Positions 37,064-46,595 of a stretch of 64,000 bases of DNA are shown here, piece after piece. The number at the start of each line of letters is the position of its first letter. The first letter of the stretch is position 1. The position numbers and the translations under genes are program-made. Source of the DNA: Pseudomonadota bacterium. Lineage in GTDB: Bacteria; Pseudomonadota; Alphaproteobacteria; Rhizobiales; Beijerinckiaceae. Under the pieces are notes generated by a model, which saw only the letters and a program-made list of their open reading frames with translations, was not told the DNA's origin and ran no database searches. The stretch is taken from the NCBI GenBank assembly GCA_023426505.1, contig JAFAAP010000256.1:8041-72040 (forward strand), in the 5' to 3' direction.

Positions 37064-38080
37064 TCAGAAATGCGAGAATCGCAGCTCGCTCACCTGCCGG
37101 GACACGGTTCCAGGCCCCAAGATACACGCGGGAAAATGGGCCTTATTGGGGCCGTCGGGAAAGCGCTGCGGCTCCAGGCAGAGGCCCGCATGAGGGCCGT
37201 AATGGGCGCCGCCCAAGCCCGGCACGGGCACATTCAGCAGGTGTCCATCATAGAACTGGACCCCTGGCTCCGTCGTCCAGAGCTCCATGGAGAGTCCGCT
37301 CCGGCGCGACGCGAGGGTGGCCGCGTGCGTCAACTCGTCGTCCCCCTCCTTGAGGACGTAGTTGATGTCGTAGGTCGTCCGGTGCTGCATCAGCTGGGCG
37401 GCGCCGATCGGCCGAAGGGTGGTGAAGTCGTAATCCGTGTTCTCGACGCGCCTGATCTCGCCGGTCGGGATGAGGTCCGGCGCCGTGGGGGTGATGTAGT
37501 CGGCCCGGATCATCAGGTGGTGTGAGGAGATGTCCGGGCTGCCGTCCAGGTTGAAGTAGCCGTGGGTGGTGAGATTGACCGGCGTCGGCCGGTCGCAGGT
37601 CGCCTCGAGCACGATCCGCACCGTGGAGGGCGCTTCCAAAGAATAGGTGCAGGTGGCGATCAGCCGCCCCGGATAGCCCATGTCCCCGTCGCCGGACACG
37701 AGGGCAAGCGTCAGCCTAGACGGCTGCCGGTCGATGATGGTCCACAGCCGCGTTCCGAAGCCGCGGGAGCCGCCATGGAGCTGGTTCCTGCCCTCGTTGG
37801 CGTCGAGCTTGAAGGTCTCGCCGTCCAGGGTGAAGCGCGCATGGTCGATCCGGTTGGCGTAGCGCCCGACGATGGCGCCGAAATAGGGCGAGTGGGCGAT
37901 GTAGTCCTCGATGGAATTGAGCCCGAGCACGACCCGCTGGGGGCCATGCGCCGACGGCACCACGAGATCCCGGACCACGGCGCCCCAGGTCAGGACGCGC
38001 ATCTCCATCCCGCCGGGCCCTGTGAGCGTCGCCTCCAGAACGTCGTTGCCGTCGACCGATCCGAAACGCCCGATGGTCAT
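37064..38080 (-). CDS. galM: aldose 1-epimerase (galactose mutarotase)
   Basis: 338 residues, typical length. Substrate-binding and catalytic blocks are present: GRYANRIDHARFTLDG, NQLHGGSRGFG with the first His, NLTTHGYFNLDGS with the general-acid His, and GLCLEPQRFPDGPN with the catalytic Glu. The enzyme interconverts alpha and beta anomers of aldoses. It begins 3 bp after the SMP-30 lactonase gene, suggesting that the two act on the same sugar. Confidence 0.9.
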   Translation of the reverse strand: MTIGRFGSVDGNDVLEATLTGPGGMEMRVLTWGAVVRDLVVPSAHGPQRVVLGLNSIEDYIAHSPYFGAIVGRYANRIDHARFTLDGETFKLDANEGRNQLHGGSRGFGTRLWTIIDRQPSRLTLALVSGDGDMGYPGRLIATCTYSLEAPSTVRIVLEATCDRPTPVNLTTHGYFNLDGSPDISSHHLMIRADYITPTAPDLIPTGEIRRVENTDYDFTTLRPIGAAQLMQHRTTYDINYVLKEGDDELTHAATLASRRSGLSMELWTTEPGVQFYDGHLLNVPVPGLGGAHYGPHAGLCLEPQRFPDGPNKAHFPACILGPGTVSRQVSELRFSHF

Positions 38081-38083
38081 GAC

Positions 38084-38962
38084 CTAGCCCTCGAAGATGT
38101 TGGCCCTGATGCCCCGTATGCCGGCGTCGACGACGAAGAGATGGCCCGCCATCGGATCGATGTGGGGGTCATGACCGATCGCCGCCGTCGTGATGTAGAG
38201 CGTCGTGAGATCCGGGCCCCCGAAGGCGCATTTCGTCACCTGCGCGGTCGGCACGGGCACGATCCGCTCGACGGAGCCGTCAGGACCGAAACGCGTGATG
38301 CGGGATCCGCCCCAATGGCACACCCACAGATGCCCCTCCGCGTCCACGGCCATCCCGTCCGGGTGGCCCCAGCCCTTGTCGAACTGGATGAAGCGCCGCG
38401 GCTCGCCGAGGCGGCCCTTGTCCAGGTCGAGCGCATAGATCGTGCCGCCGATCGTGTCGGTGGCGTAGAGCGTGCGCCCGTCGGGACTGATCGCCGGCCC
38501 GTTGGTGACGATGAAGCCCTCGTGGAACTGGATCAGTTCCTTCCCGTCCCAGCGCCAGAAGGAGCCGGATGGGTGCGTCTCGTCGTCGTGCATGGTGCCG
38601 AAATAGAGCGCCCCGTCGGGTCCCACATACCCGTCGTTGATGCGGTTGGCCGGGTTGTCGGGCTCCGGCGAGATGATAGGCTGGGAGGAGCCGTCGCGCA
38701 GGTCGAGGCGCACGAGACCCGACTTGAAGCCTGCAATGACCGTGTCGGGATCGGGGGTCAGCGCCACGAAGCCGACCCGCTCCGGCGCGTCGAGGCGCGA
38801 ATGCTGCTGCGTCTGCGGGTGATAGCGCCAGATGCCCGGGTTCTTGATGTCGACCCAGAACACCGTGCCGGTGCGGTGGTCCCACAGGGCCCCCTCGCCC
38901 ACCATGCAGGCGCTGGGAACCGCGACGTGCGGCGTGTTCGGATGAACGACCGGACTGGTCAT
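38084..38962 (-). CDS. SMP-30/gluconolactonase/LRE family protein
   Basis: 292 residues from the ATG at 38962; a GTG/TTG-type extension to 39034 adds unrelated sequence. Six-bladed propeller motifs: VGEGALWDHRTGTVFWVDI (first metal Glu), NRINDGYVGPDGALYFGTM (Asn and Asp ligands), TNGPAISPDGRTLYATDT and HPDGMAVDAEGHLWVCHWGG (final Asp). These proteins hydrolyse sugar lactones such as glucono- or arabinono-lactone to the acid. Sits between an amidase gene and galM in one minus-strand run. Confidence 0.88.
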   Translation of the reverse strand: MTSPVVHPNTPHVAVPSACMVGEGALWDHRTGTVFWVDIKNPGIWRYHPQTQQHSRLDAPERVGFVALTPDPDTVIAGFKSGLVRLDLRDGSSQPIISPEPDNPANRINDGYVGPDGALYFGTMHDDETHPSGSFWRWDGKELIQFHEGFIVTNGPAISPDGRTLYATDTIGGTIYALDLDKGRLGEPRRFIQFDKGWGHPDGMAVDAEGHLWVCHWGGSRITRFGPDGSVERIVPVPTAQVTKCAFGGPDLTTLYITTAAIGHDPHIDPMAGHLFVVDAGIRGIRANIFEG

Positions 38963-39030
38963 GCGCGGCTCCCCATCGATGCTCCCCTTACTGGTCTCGC
39001 CCTGCGGTAACTCCGCGGGACGGTGCCGGT

Positions 39031-40257
39031 TCAACCGGCCCGGCCCTGCTCCGCGATCCGCGCCGCGAGCGCCACGAGGCTCAGGTCCGATCCGGCCGGA
39101 CCCATCAGGGACAGCCCGAAGGGCGCGCCGAGACGGGAGGCGAGCGGGATCGAGACCTGCGGCAGACCCGACAGGACCGAGAGGCAGAGCATCCTCAAGG
39201 CATTGTTGCGGTAGTCGTTGAGCGCCTCCTCGCTGTCCGTGAGCAGCGGCGCCACGTCCGGCATGCTCGGCAGGATCAGCACGCCGTCGCGTCCCAGCAA
39301 GGTGCTGAAGCGCTCCCGGAAGACGCTGCGGATCGCGAGCGCTTCGGTCACCTGCTGGTCCGTCACCTCCCGCGAGAACTCGAACCGGTCGGCGACGCCG
39401 GGTCCCAGCGGCGGCTTGTAGCGCTCGATCATCGGTCCGTCGACGGTCCAGGCCTCACGGCTCTGGATGTAGCGCATGGCCCAGTAGAGGGCCGTGAACC
39501 CGTCCTCGGCCACCTTGCGCTCCTCCGCCTGCCCCAGCACGGCCTCGACCTGGCGGACGGCCGGCGCGAGGGCTTCCAGCACGGCCCGGTCGAGAAGCCC
39601 GAAGGCATCCTTCGCCAGGAGGGTTCGAGGGCGCTCCGGAAGCGGCGTCTTGTCCTGCCCGAGCAGGACCTCGCCCACCCGCAGGAAGGTGGCGCCGTCG
39701 CGGGTGAAGTAGCCGCAGGTGTCGAAGGACGGAGCGAGGTCATGGCAGCCCTCGAGGCTCACGCGCCTATGGGTCGGACGGATGCCGAACAGCCCGCAAT
39801 GGCTCGCGGGGGCACGCACGGAGCCGCCCGTGTCAGTTCCGAGCGCGAAATCGCACAACCCGTTGGAGACCGCCGACGCGGAGCCCGAGGAGGAGCCGCC
39901 CGGAATGCGGTCGGGCGCGCCGCCGTTCACCGGCGTGCCGAAATGGGCGTTCTTGCCGCTCATCGAGAAGGCGAGCTCGTCCGTGATCGTCTTGCCCACG
40001 AGGCGCGCCCCGGCGTCGAGCAGCTTCTGCACGGTCGGCGCCGTCCTGGTCTTGATGCCCGACATGGCCAGCATGTGGGGCGAGCCGCTGCTGGTCGGGT
40101 AGCCGGCCACGTCGAACAGGTCCTTGGCCGCGAAGGTCAGTCCCGACAGCGGCCCTCCCTCGCGATGCGGAACGGTGACGGCCGGATAAGGCATGAAGGC
40201 GCGGGCGGGATCGGCATCGAGCAGCATGGGATTTCGGTCGTTGAGGAAGGGGGGCAT
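39031..40257 (-). CDS. amidase signature family enzyme
   Basis: 408 residues. The Ser-cisSer-Lys triad is visible: Lys45 in FAAKDLFDV, cis-Ser in GGSSSGSAS (about 122-123) and nucleophile Ser146 in GTDTGGSVRAPA. It hydrolyses a carboxamide; the substrate is not readable. ATG at 40257 is used; a GTG at 40269 or ATG at 40227 are alternatives. Divergent from the Liv-type importer, so the importer may supply its amide substrate, while the lactonase and epimerase downstream suggest broader carbon catabolism. Confidence 0.85.
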   Translation of the reverse strand: MPPFLNDRNPMLLDADPARAFMPYPAVTVPHREGGPLSGLTFAAKDLFDVAGYPTSSGSPHMLAMSGIKTRTAPTVQKLLDAGARLVGKTITDELAFSMSGKNAHFGTPVNGGAPDRIPGGSSSGSASAVSNGLCDFALGTDTGGSVRAPASHCGLFGIRPTHRRVSLEGCHDLAPSFDTCGYFTRDGATFLRVGEVLLGQDKTPLPERPRTLLAKDAFGLLDRAVLEALAPAVRQVEAVLGQAEERKVAEDGFTALYWAMRYIQSREAWTVDGPMIERYKPPLGPGVADRFEFSREVTDQQVTEALAIRSVFRERFSTLLGRDGVLILPSMPDVAPLLTDSEEALNDYRNNALRMLCLSVLSGLPQVSIPLASRLGAPFGLSLMGPAGSDLSLVALAARIAEQGRAG

Positions 40258-40380
40258 GCACTTTGGCACCCCCTCCCAAAGGCGGCAAGGCGGGAAATCC
40301 GGACAGGCTGAGCATTAAGGCTTCCTTCGGGTCAGGATTGGCCCTAAATCCTGGCAGGGTTCCCACGAAGGGTATGAGTG

Positions 40381-41586
40381 ATGGCGAAGGTTTCGACGAT
40401 CCGCTGGGTGGCGCTTGGATTGGCTCTCGCTCTCGGAGCGCCGGCCGCAACGGCGCAGCAGGCTCCCATCAAGCTCGGCGAATTGAACTCCTATGCCAGG
40501 CAGGCGGCTTTCACCGTGCCCTATCGCAACGGTTGGCAGCTGGCTCTCGACGAGATCAATGCCAAGGGCGGGGTTCTCGGCCGCAAGATCGAGATCATCT
40601 CCCGCGAAGACGGCGCCACCACGGGCGACGCCACCCGCGTGGCCGAGGAGCTGGTGACCCGTGAGGGCGCGGCTCTGCTCTTCGGCTCGTTCCTGTCGAA
40701 TGTGGGCGTGGCCATGGCGGATTTCGCCAACCAGAAGAAGATCGTCTACATCGCCGCCGAGCCGCTGACCGATGCCATCACCATGGCGCAGGGCAACCGC
40801 TACACCTTCCGCATCCGCCCCAACAACACCATGCAGGTCGGCATGCTGGTCGATCAGGCCAAGGCCTCGGGAGCGAAGCGCTGGGCCATCGTGGCGCCGA
40901 ACTACGAATACGGCCAGTCGGCCGCCGAGGTGTTCAAGCGCCTCATCAAGGAGCGGGTGCCGGGCGCAGAGGTCGTCGCCGAGCAGTATCCGGCGCTGGG
41001 CAAGATCGAGGCCGGCGCGACCGTCTCGGCCCTGGAGCAGGCCAAACCCGACGGCATCTTCAACGTGCTCTTCGGTCCCGACCTCACCCAGTTCGTCCGC
41101 GAGGGCAACACCCGCGGCCTGTTCGAGGACAAGACGGTCCTGTCGCTTCTCACCGGCGAGCCCGAATGGCTCCTGCCCCTGAAGGACGAGGTGCCCGAGG
41201 GCTGGATCGTGACCGGCTATCCCTGGGACGAGATCACCGAGCCCAAGCACAAGACCTTCGTGGACGCCTACCGGGCCAAGTTCAAAGACACGCCGCGCCT
41301 CGGCTCGCTCCTCGGCTACATGGTGCTCTACATGATCCGCGACACGATCGAGCGCGCCGGATCCGTGGAGACGGATGCCCTCATCAAGGCGCTGACGGAC
41401 GCGAAGTTCGACACCGTCATCGGCCCCGTCACCATGCGCGGCATCGACCATCAGGCCACCATGGGCGCCTGGGTCGGCAAGCTGGCGCTGAAAGGCGCGA
41501 CCGGCGGCATGACCGACTGGAAATATTTCGACGGCACCTCGTTCCTGCCGACCGAAGCCGAGGTCAAAGCCGTACGGAAGGACTAA
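40381..41586 (+). CDS. branched-chain amino acid/amide-type ABC transporter binding protein (LivK-like)
   Basis: 401 residues, signal peptide about 1-25 (ending ATAQQ-APIKLGEL). The Peripla_BP_6 pattern is clear (WQLALDEINAKGGVLGRKIEIISREDGATTGDATRVAEELV, and FGSFLSNVGVAMADFANQKKI). Such proteins bind branched-chain amino acids, amides, urea or aromatic acids. Divergent from an amidase. ATG at 40381 directly follows an overlapping GTG codon. Confidence 0.88.
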   Translation: MAKVSTIRWVALGLALALGAPAATAQQAPIKLGELNSYARQAAFTVPYRNGWQLALDEINAKGGVLGRKIEIISREDGATTGDATRVAEELVTREGAALLFGSFLSNVGVAMADFANQKKIVYIAAEPLTDAITMAQGNRYTFRIRPNNTMQVGMLVDQAKASGAKRWAIVAPNYEYGQSAAEVFKRLIKERVPGAEVVAEQYPALGKIEAGATVSALEQAKPDGIFNVLFGPDLTQFVREGNTRGLFEDKTVLSLLTGEPEWLLPLKDEVPEGWIVTGYPWDEITEPKHKTFVDAYRAKFKDTPRLGSLLGYMVLYMIRDTIERAGSVETDALIKALTDAKFDTVIGPVTMRGIDHQATMGAWVGKLALKGATGGMTDWKYFDGTSFLPTEAEVKAVRKD

Positions 41587-41641
41587 GGCCTTGGAGCGAC
41601 CGGCCCGCCCCTCGCCTCTCGCGTCGGGAGGCTGACGAGCC

Positions 41642-43489
41642 ATGGACCCTTCGTTCATCGTCATCCAGGCCCTCAACGGGCTCGCCAGCGCCTCGTCGCT
41701 CTTCATCACCGCCTGCGGCCTGACGCTCGTCTTCGGCGTCACTCGGATCGTGAACTTCGCGCACGGCTCGCTCTATATGATCGGCGCCTACACGGCCGCC
41801 ACCCTGGTGCCGTGGCTGCTTCAGTTCTATTTCGGCCCGGTGACCTTCTGGGCCGGCATCCTCGCCTCCGCCTTCGTGGTCGGGCTCATCGGCGTCCTCA
41901 TCGAGGTCCTGCTGCTGCGGCGCATCTACGGCGCGCCGGAGCTGTTCCAGCTGCTCGCCACCTTCGGGGTGGTGCTGGTGATCCAGGACGCGGTGGTGCA
42001 GGTGTTCGGCCCGCAGGACATTCTGGGTCCCCGCGCGCCGGGTTTGCGCGCGCCCGTCGAGATCCTCGGCCGCCGCTTCCCGTCCTACGAGCTCGTCCTC
42101 ATCGCGGCCGGGCCCGTCGTCCTCGGCCTCGTCTGGCTCCTTCTGCGCAGGACCCGGTTCGGCGTGCTGGTGCGCGCCGCCACGCAGGACCGGGAGATGG
42201 TCGCGTCGCTCGGCGTGAACCAGGCCGTGCTCTTCACCGGGACGCTTTTTCTCGGAGCCTTCCTGGCGGGTCTCGGCGGGGCGCTTCAGATCCCCCGGGT
42301 CTCCGCCAATACGGGCATGGACCTGTCGGTCATCGCCGAGAGCTTCGTGGTGACCGTGGTCGGCGGGATGGGCAGCGTCCCCGGCGCCTTCCTGGCGGCG
42401 CTCATCATCGGTCAGCTGCAGGCCTTCGGGATCCTGGTGTTCCCGAAAGGGACCCTCGTGGTCGTCTTCCTGCTGATGGCCGTCGTGCTGGCGATCCGGC
42501 CGAACGGGTTCTTCGGGCGTCCCGAGACCATCGGCGGCACCCATGCGGTCGGCATCGCGAGCCGGACGCCGCAGCCCTGGCACAAGGTCGCCGCGCTGGT
42601 CGTGCTGGTGCTGCTGGCCTGCCTGCCCCTCGTGGCCGATCCCTACCTCCTGAAGGTCGCGACCGAGATCCTGATCTTCGCGCTCCTCGCCTTCAGCCTT
42701 CAACTGCTCATCGGCGTCGGCGGCATCGTCAGCTTCGGCCACGCGGCCTTCTTCGGCCTCGGAGCCTACGGGGCGGCGCTCGGCGTGAAATGGCTGTCGG
42801 TCCCGATGGAGGCGGCGCTGCCCCTCGCCATCGTGCTGGCGGCCTTCGGCGCAGCGCTGATCGGCGCCTTCGTGGTGCGCCTCTCCGGCATCTATCTCGC
42901 CATGATGACCCTCGCGGCCGCCCAGATCATCTACGCGGTGGCGTTCCAGTGGGTCGACGTCACCGGAGGCGACAACGGCATCGTCGGCGTCTGGCCCTCC
43001 GACTGGGCCGGCGGCCAGACGCGCTACTACCTGCTGACGCTGGGCCTGACGGCGCTCGCAATCCTGCTCGTGCGCATCGTGATCGACGCGCCCTTCGGCT
43101 ACGCGCTCCGCGCCGCCCGCGATTCGGAAGCACGCGCCGAGGCCATCGGCCTCAACGTGCGCCGGCTGCGCTGGCGCGCCTTCATCCTGTCGGGGGCGAC
43201 CGCCGGCCTCGCGGGCGGCATCTATGCCTTCTCCCGCGGTTCGGTCGATCCGAGCCTGCTCGGCATCCCGACCTCGGTCGATGCGCTCACCATGCTGCTC
43301 CTCGGCGGCATCCAGACCATCACCGGGCCGCTCGTCGGGGCGGGCGTCCTCCATGCCCTGCGCGACCAGGTCATGCCGCTGACCTCCCACTGGCGCCTGA
43401 TCCTGGGCCTGAGCATCATCGCCATGGTGCTGATCTTCCCGCGCGGCCTCGTGGGCACGGTGGCGGCATGGCGGGAGGCGCGCGCATGA
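41642..43489 (+). CDS. fused LivH-LivM-type ABC transporter permease
   Basis: 615 residues combining two permeases usually encoded separately. Residues about 1-290 are LivH-like (GLTLVFGVTRIVNFAHGSLYMIGAY, GVNQAVLFTGTLFLGAFLAGLGGAL, VVTVVGGMGSVPGAF); residues about 315-615 are LivM-like (LLIGVGGIVSFGHAAFFGLGAYGAA, VTGGDNGIVGVWP, ARAEAIGLNVRRLRWRAFILSGATAGLAGG). The join is a short linker near 290-315. Inner membrane. Overlaps the LivG-like gene by 4 bp. Confidence 0.9.
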   Translation: MDPSFIVIQALNGLASASSLFITACGLTLVFGVTRIVNFAHGSLYMIGAYTAATLVPWLLQFYFGPVTFWAGILASAFVVGLIGVLIEVLLLRRIYGAPELFQLLATFGVVLVIQDAVVQVFGPQDILGPRAPGLRAPVEILGRRFPSYELVLIAAGPVVLGLVWLLLRRTRFGVLVRAATQDREMVASLGVNQAVLFTGTLFLGAFLAGLGGALQIPRVSANTGMDLSVIAESFVVTVVGGMGSVPGAFLAALIIGQLQAFGILVFPKGTLVVVFLLMAVVLAIRPNGFFGRPETIGGTHAVGIASRTPQPWHKVAALVVLVLLACLPLVADPYLLKVATEILIFALLAFSLQLLIGVGGIVSFGHAAFFGLGAYGAALGVKWLSVPMEAALPLAIVLAAFGAALIGAFVVRLSGIYLAMMTLAAAQIIYAVAFQWVDVTGGDNGIVGVWPSDWAGGQTRYYLLTLGLTALAILLVRIVIDAPFGYALRAARDSEARAEAIGLNVRRLRWRAFILSGATAGLAGGIYAFSRGSVDPSLLGIPTSVDALTMLLLGGIQTITGPLVGAGVLHALRDQVMPLTSHWRLILGLSIIAMVLIFPRGLVGTVAAWREARA

Positions 43490-44259
43490 GCCTCCTGGCG
43501 GTCCGCGATCTCGGAAAATCCTTTGGGGCCGTGGTGGCGGCGCGCGACGTCGCCTTCACCCTGGAGCGCGGCGAGATGCTCGCCCTGATCGGCCCGAACG
43601 GCGCCGGCAAGTCGACGGTCTTCAACATGATTGGCGGACAGCTCCGGCCGGACCGGGGCCAGGTGCTCCTCGACGGCCGGAACATCACGGCCGCCTCGCC
43701 CCAGAGGCGCTTCCGCCAGGGCGTCGGCCGCACCTTCCAGGTGGCCCAGACGTTCCTGTCCATGACGGTGGCCGAGAACGTCCAGATGGCGCTCATCAGC
43801 GGTCGCAGGGAAACCCAGGAGCTCTCGGGACCGGTCCGGAGCCGGCAGCGCGACGAGGCCCTGGCGCTCCTGGGCCTCGTGGGCATGCAGGACGCGGCCG
43901 ACCGCGCCTGCTCGGCGCTCGCCTATGGCGACGTGAAGCGCGTCGAGCTCGCCATCGCGCTCGCCGGACAGCCGAAGCTCCTGCTGATGGACGAGCCCAC
44001 CGCCGGCATGGCGCCCAGGGAACGCGCCGCCCTGATGGACCTGACGGCCTCGATCGCCACCTCGCGATCCATCGGCGTGCTGTTCACGGAGCACGACATG
44101 GACGTGGTCTTCGGCCATGCGGACCGGGTGCTGGTGCTCCTGCGCGGCGAGATCATCGCCACGGGCTCGCCCGACGAGATCCGGCGTGATGCCCGCGTCA
44201 GGCAGGCCTATCTCGGCGACGACCACGCCCTCGAGCCGCCAGCGAGGAGCCCCGCATGA
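43486..44259 (+). CDS. LivG-like ABC transporter ATPase
   Basis: 257 residues. Walker A GPNGAGKST, the LivG-typical GVGRTFQVAQTFLSMTVAENV, signature region LAYGDVKRVELA (weak compared with LSGGQ, as usual in LivG), Walker B LLLMDEPTAGMAP, switch His in TEHDMDVVF. Start at the ATG overlapping the permease stop; a long upstream in-frame extension runs through the permease gene and is rejected. Confidence 0.9.
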   Translation: MSLLAVRDLGKSFGAVVAARDVAFTLERGEMLALIGPNGAGKSTVFNMIGGQLRPDRGQVLLDGRNITAASPQRRFRQGVGRTFQVAQTFLSMTVAENVQMALISGRRETQELSGPVRSRQRDEALALLGLVGMQDAADRACSALAYGDVKRVELAIALAGQPKLLLMDEPTAGMAPRERAALMDLTASIATSRSIGVLFTEHDMDVVFGHADRVLVLLRGEIIATGSPDEIRRDARVRQAYLGDDHALEPPARSPA

Positions 44260-44969
44260 CCCCCCCCTTGCTGGAGGCTCGCAACCTGTCGGCCGCCTAT
44301 GGCCGGGCGCGGGTCCTGTTCGGCCTGTCGTTCGAGCTCCATCCCGGCGAGGTGACGGCCCTGGTGGGCCGCAACGGGGCCGGCAAGACCACGACCCTCA
44401 AGGCGATCATGGGCCTCGTGCCGGCCTCGGCCGAGCGGCTCGCCTTCAAGGGCCGATCCCTCGTCGGCCTGCCCACCTACCGGATCGCCCGCCTGGGGCT
44501 CGGCTACGTGCCCGAGGACCGGCGCATCTTCACGGACCTCACGGTCGAGGAGAACCTGGAGGTCGGCCGCCGCGAGGCCCGGGCCGGGCTCTCCCCCTGG
44601 ACCCCGGAGCGGCTTTTCCGGCTGTTCCCGAACCTCGCCGAGATGCAGGGGCGGCGCGGCAACCAGATGTCCGGCGGCGAGCAGCAGATGCTCTCCATCG
44701 CCCGCACCCTCATGGGCAACCCGGAGGCGATCCTGCTCGACGAGCCCTCCGAGGGCATCGCACCCGTCATCGTCCAGATGATGGCCGAGGCGGTCCGAGC
44801 CATGAAGGCGGAGGGCGTCGCCGTGCTCCTGTCCGAGCAGAACTGGGCCTTCGCGGCGGGGATCAGCGACCGCGCCTGCGTGATCGAGCGGGGCGAGATC
44901 CGTTTCCAGGGCTCCATGCAGGCCCTGATGGCCGATCCGGCCTTGAGAGCCGATACCCTGGGCGTCTAG
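44256..44969 (+). CDS. LivF-like ABC transporter ATPase
   Basis: 237 residues, the usual LivF length. Walker A GRNGAGKTT, LGYVPEDRRIFTDLTVEENL typical of LivF, signature MSGGEQQMLSIARTLM, Walker B ILLDEPSEGIAP, and the LSEQNWAFA switch segment. Final gene of the importer; overlaps the preceding ATPase gene by 4 bp. Confidence 0.9.
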   Translation: MTPPLLEARNLSAAYGRARVLFGLSFELHPGEVTALVGRNGAGKTTTLKAIMGLVPASAERLAFKGRSLVGLPTYRIARLGLGYVPEDRRIFTDLTVEENLEVGRREARAGLSPWTPERLFRLFPNLAEMQGRRGNQMSGGEQQMLSIARTLMGNPEAILLDEPSEGIAPVIVQMMAEAVRAMKAEGVAVLLSEQNWAFAAGISDRACVIERGEIRFQGSMQALMADPALRADTLGV

Positions 44970-45103
44970 GCCAAATCGCCCAAGCTGAGCCCAAGCCCGC
45001 CCGCAAGACATTGACGGATCGGGCCAAACGACCGATATGCAGCCCGTCCGGCGCGTTCCGCGCCGTTCTCCAGCATCCGAGAGCTTCAGGAAAGTCCCGC
45101 TTC

Positions 45104-45418
45104 ATGGGCGTCATCCATGTGACCGATCGCGAAGGCCAGCGCCACACCCTCGAGGCCATCGAGGGCTGGCGGGTCATGGAGATCATCCGGGACTGGGGCC
45201 TGCCCATCGAGGGCCTGTGCGGCGGGGCCTGCGAATGCGCCACCTGCCACGTCTTCGTGGCCGAGGAATGGATCCCCAAGCTCTATCCGCCCACGGAGGA
45301 GGAGGAGGACCAGCTCGACACGGTGGTCACCCGACCGAACTCCCGCCTCTCCTGCCAGATCCTCTGGACCCCAGAGCTCGACGGCCTGGAGGTCACCCTC
45401 GCCCCGACGGGGTCCTGA
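45104..45418 (+). CDS. [2Fe-2S] ferredoxin, adrenodoxin type
   Basis: 104 residues. Ligand cysteines C39, C45, C48 and C84 follow the C-x5-C-x2-C...C pattern of adrenodoxin/ISC ferredoxins; an extra Cys43 sits inside the loop. The cluster carries single electrons to oxygenases or Fe-S assembly. The gene ends 70 bp before a type 2 ferredoxin-NADP reductase, its probable electron donor. ATG at 45104 gives normal family length. Confidence 0.88.
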   Translation: MGVIHVTDREGQRHTLEAIEGWRVMEIIRDWGLPIEGLCGGACECATCHVFVAEEWIPKLYPPTEEEEDQLDTVVTRPNSRLSCQILWTPELDGLEVTLAPTGS

Positions 45419-45488
45419 TTCGTCAAGCCTGCCGCATTGCCAAACGCCGGAGACCGTGCTTTTCGGGACCCTGCGAAGGAGCCAGTTC

Positions 45489-46532
45489 ATGACCGACAAT
45501 ATCGAGACAGACGTCGTCATCATCGGAGCAGGGCCGGTGGGCCTGTTCGCCGTATTCGAGCTGGGCCTCCTCGACATCAAATGTCACGTGGTCGACATCC
45601 TGCCGAAGGTCGGCGGCCAATGCGCCGAGCTCTACCCCGAAAAGCCGATCTACGACATTCCGGGCTTCCCGATGGTGACCGGCCAGGCCCTCGTCGACAA
45701 CCTCATGGCGCAGATCGAGCCGTTCCACCCGACCTTCCACCTGAACGAGATGGTGGAAAGCGTCGAATCGATCGGCACGCCCGAGGCTCCGCGCTTCCGG
45801 GTGAAGACCTCCGAGAACGAGACCACCTTCATCTGCAAGTCGCTCATCATCGCGGCGGGCGGCGGCTCGTTCCAGCCCAAGAAGCCGCCGATCGAGAACA
45901 TCGAGGCCTATGAGGGCACGGGCGTGTTCTACGCCGTGCGCCACATGCAGATGTTCCGCGACAAGAAGGTCCTCATCGTCGGCGGCGGCGATTCCGCCCT
46001 CGACTGGACCGTGAACCTGCAGCCCATCGCCAAGCGCCTGACGCTGCTCCACCGCCGCGACGCCTTCCGGGCCGCGCCGCACACGGTCGAGAAGATGCGC
46101 TCCCTCGTGGCCTCCGGCGACATGGACCTGCATCTCGGTCAGGTCGCCTCCCTCAAGGGCGAGGCGCCGGTGCTCGAAGGCGCGGTGATCAAGAAGGACG
46201 ACGGCTCGACCTTCGAGGTCGATTGCGACGTGATGCTGCCGTTCTTCGGCCTGACCATGAAGCTCGGGCCGATCGCCGACTGGGGCCTGAACCTGCACGA
46301 GAACCTGATCCCGGTCGACACCGAGAAGTTCGAGACCAACGTTCCGGGCATCTTCGCCATCGGCGACATCAACACCTATCCGGGCAAGCTCAAGCTCATC
46401 CTCTCGGGCTTCCACGAGGGCGCGCTCGCGGCCCAGAAGGTGCACCGCTACGTGTATCCGGAAAAGAAGCTCCTGTTCCAATACACGACCTCCTCCACGA
46501 GCCTGCAGAAGAAGCTCGGCGTCGCGGCCTGA
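45489..46532 (+). CDS. ferredoxin-NADP(+) reductase, thioredoxin-reductase-like (type 2)
   Basis: 347 residues. FAD-binding GAGPVG at 13-18, NADPH-binding VGGGDSALDW near 165, and the C-terminal FAIGDINTYPG. The CxxC of thioredoxin reductase is absent, as in YumC-type ferredoxin reductases, and the C-terminal helix (YTTSSTSLQKKLGV) is characteristic of this class. ATG at 45489 has GAAGGAG upstream; a GTG at 45456 is less likely. Likely reduces the adjacent ferredoxin from NADPH. Confidence 0.88.
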   Translation: MTDNIETDVVIIGAGPVGLFAVFELGLLDIKCHVVDILPKVGGQCAELYPEKPIYDIPGFPMVTGQALVDNLMAQIEPFHPTFHLNEMVESVESIGTPEAPRFRVKTSENETTFICKSLIIAAGGGSFQPKKPPIENIEAYEGTGVFYAVRHMQMFRDKKVLIVGGGDSALDWTVNLQPIAKRLTLLHRRDAFRAAPHTVEKMRSLVASGDMDLHLGQVASLKGEAPVLEGAVIKKDDGSTFEVDCDVMLPFFGLTMKLGPIADWGLNLHENLIPVDTEKFETNVPGIFAIGDINTYPGKLKLILSGFHEGALAAQKVHRYVYPEKKLLFQYTTSSTSLQKKLGVAA

Positions 46533-46595
46533 TCGGTCTCGGCGCGGCCCGTCTCCCCCTTGCGGAACGGGCCGCTTCCTGAAAATGTTCGGGGC

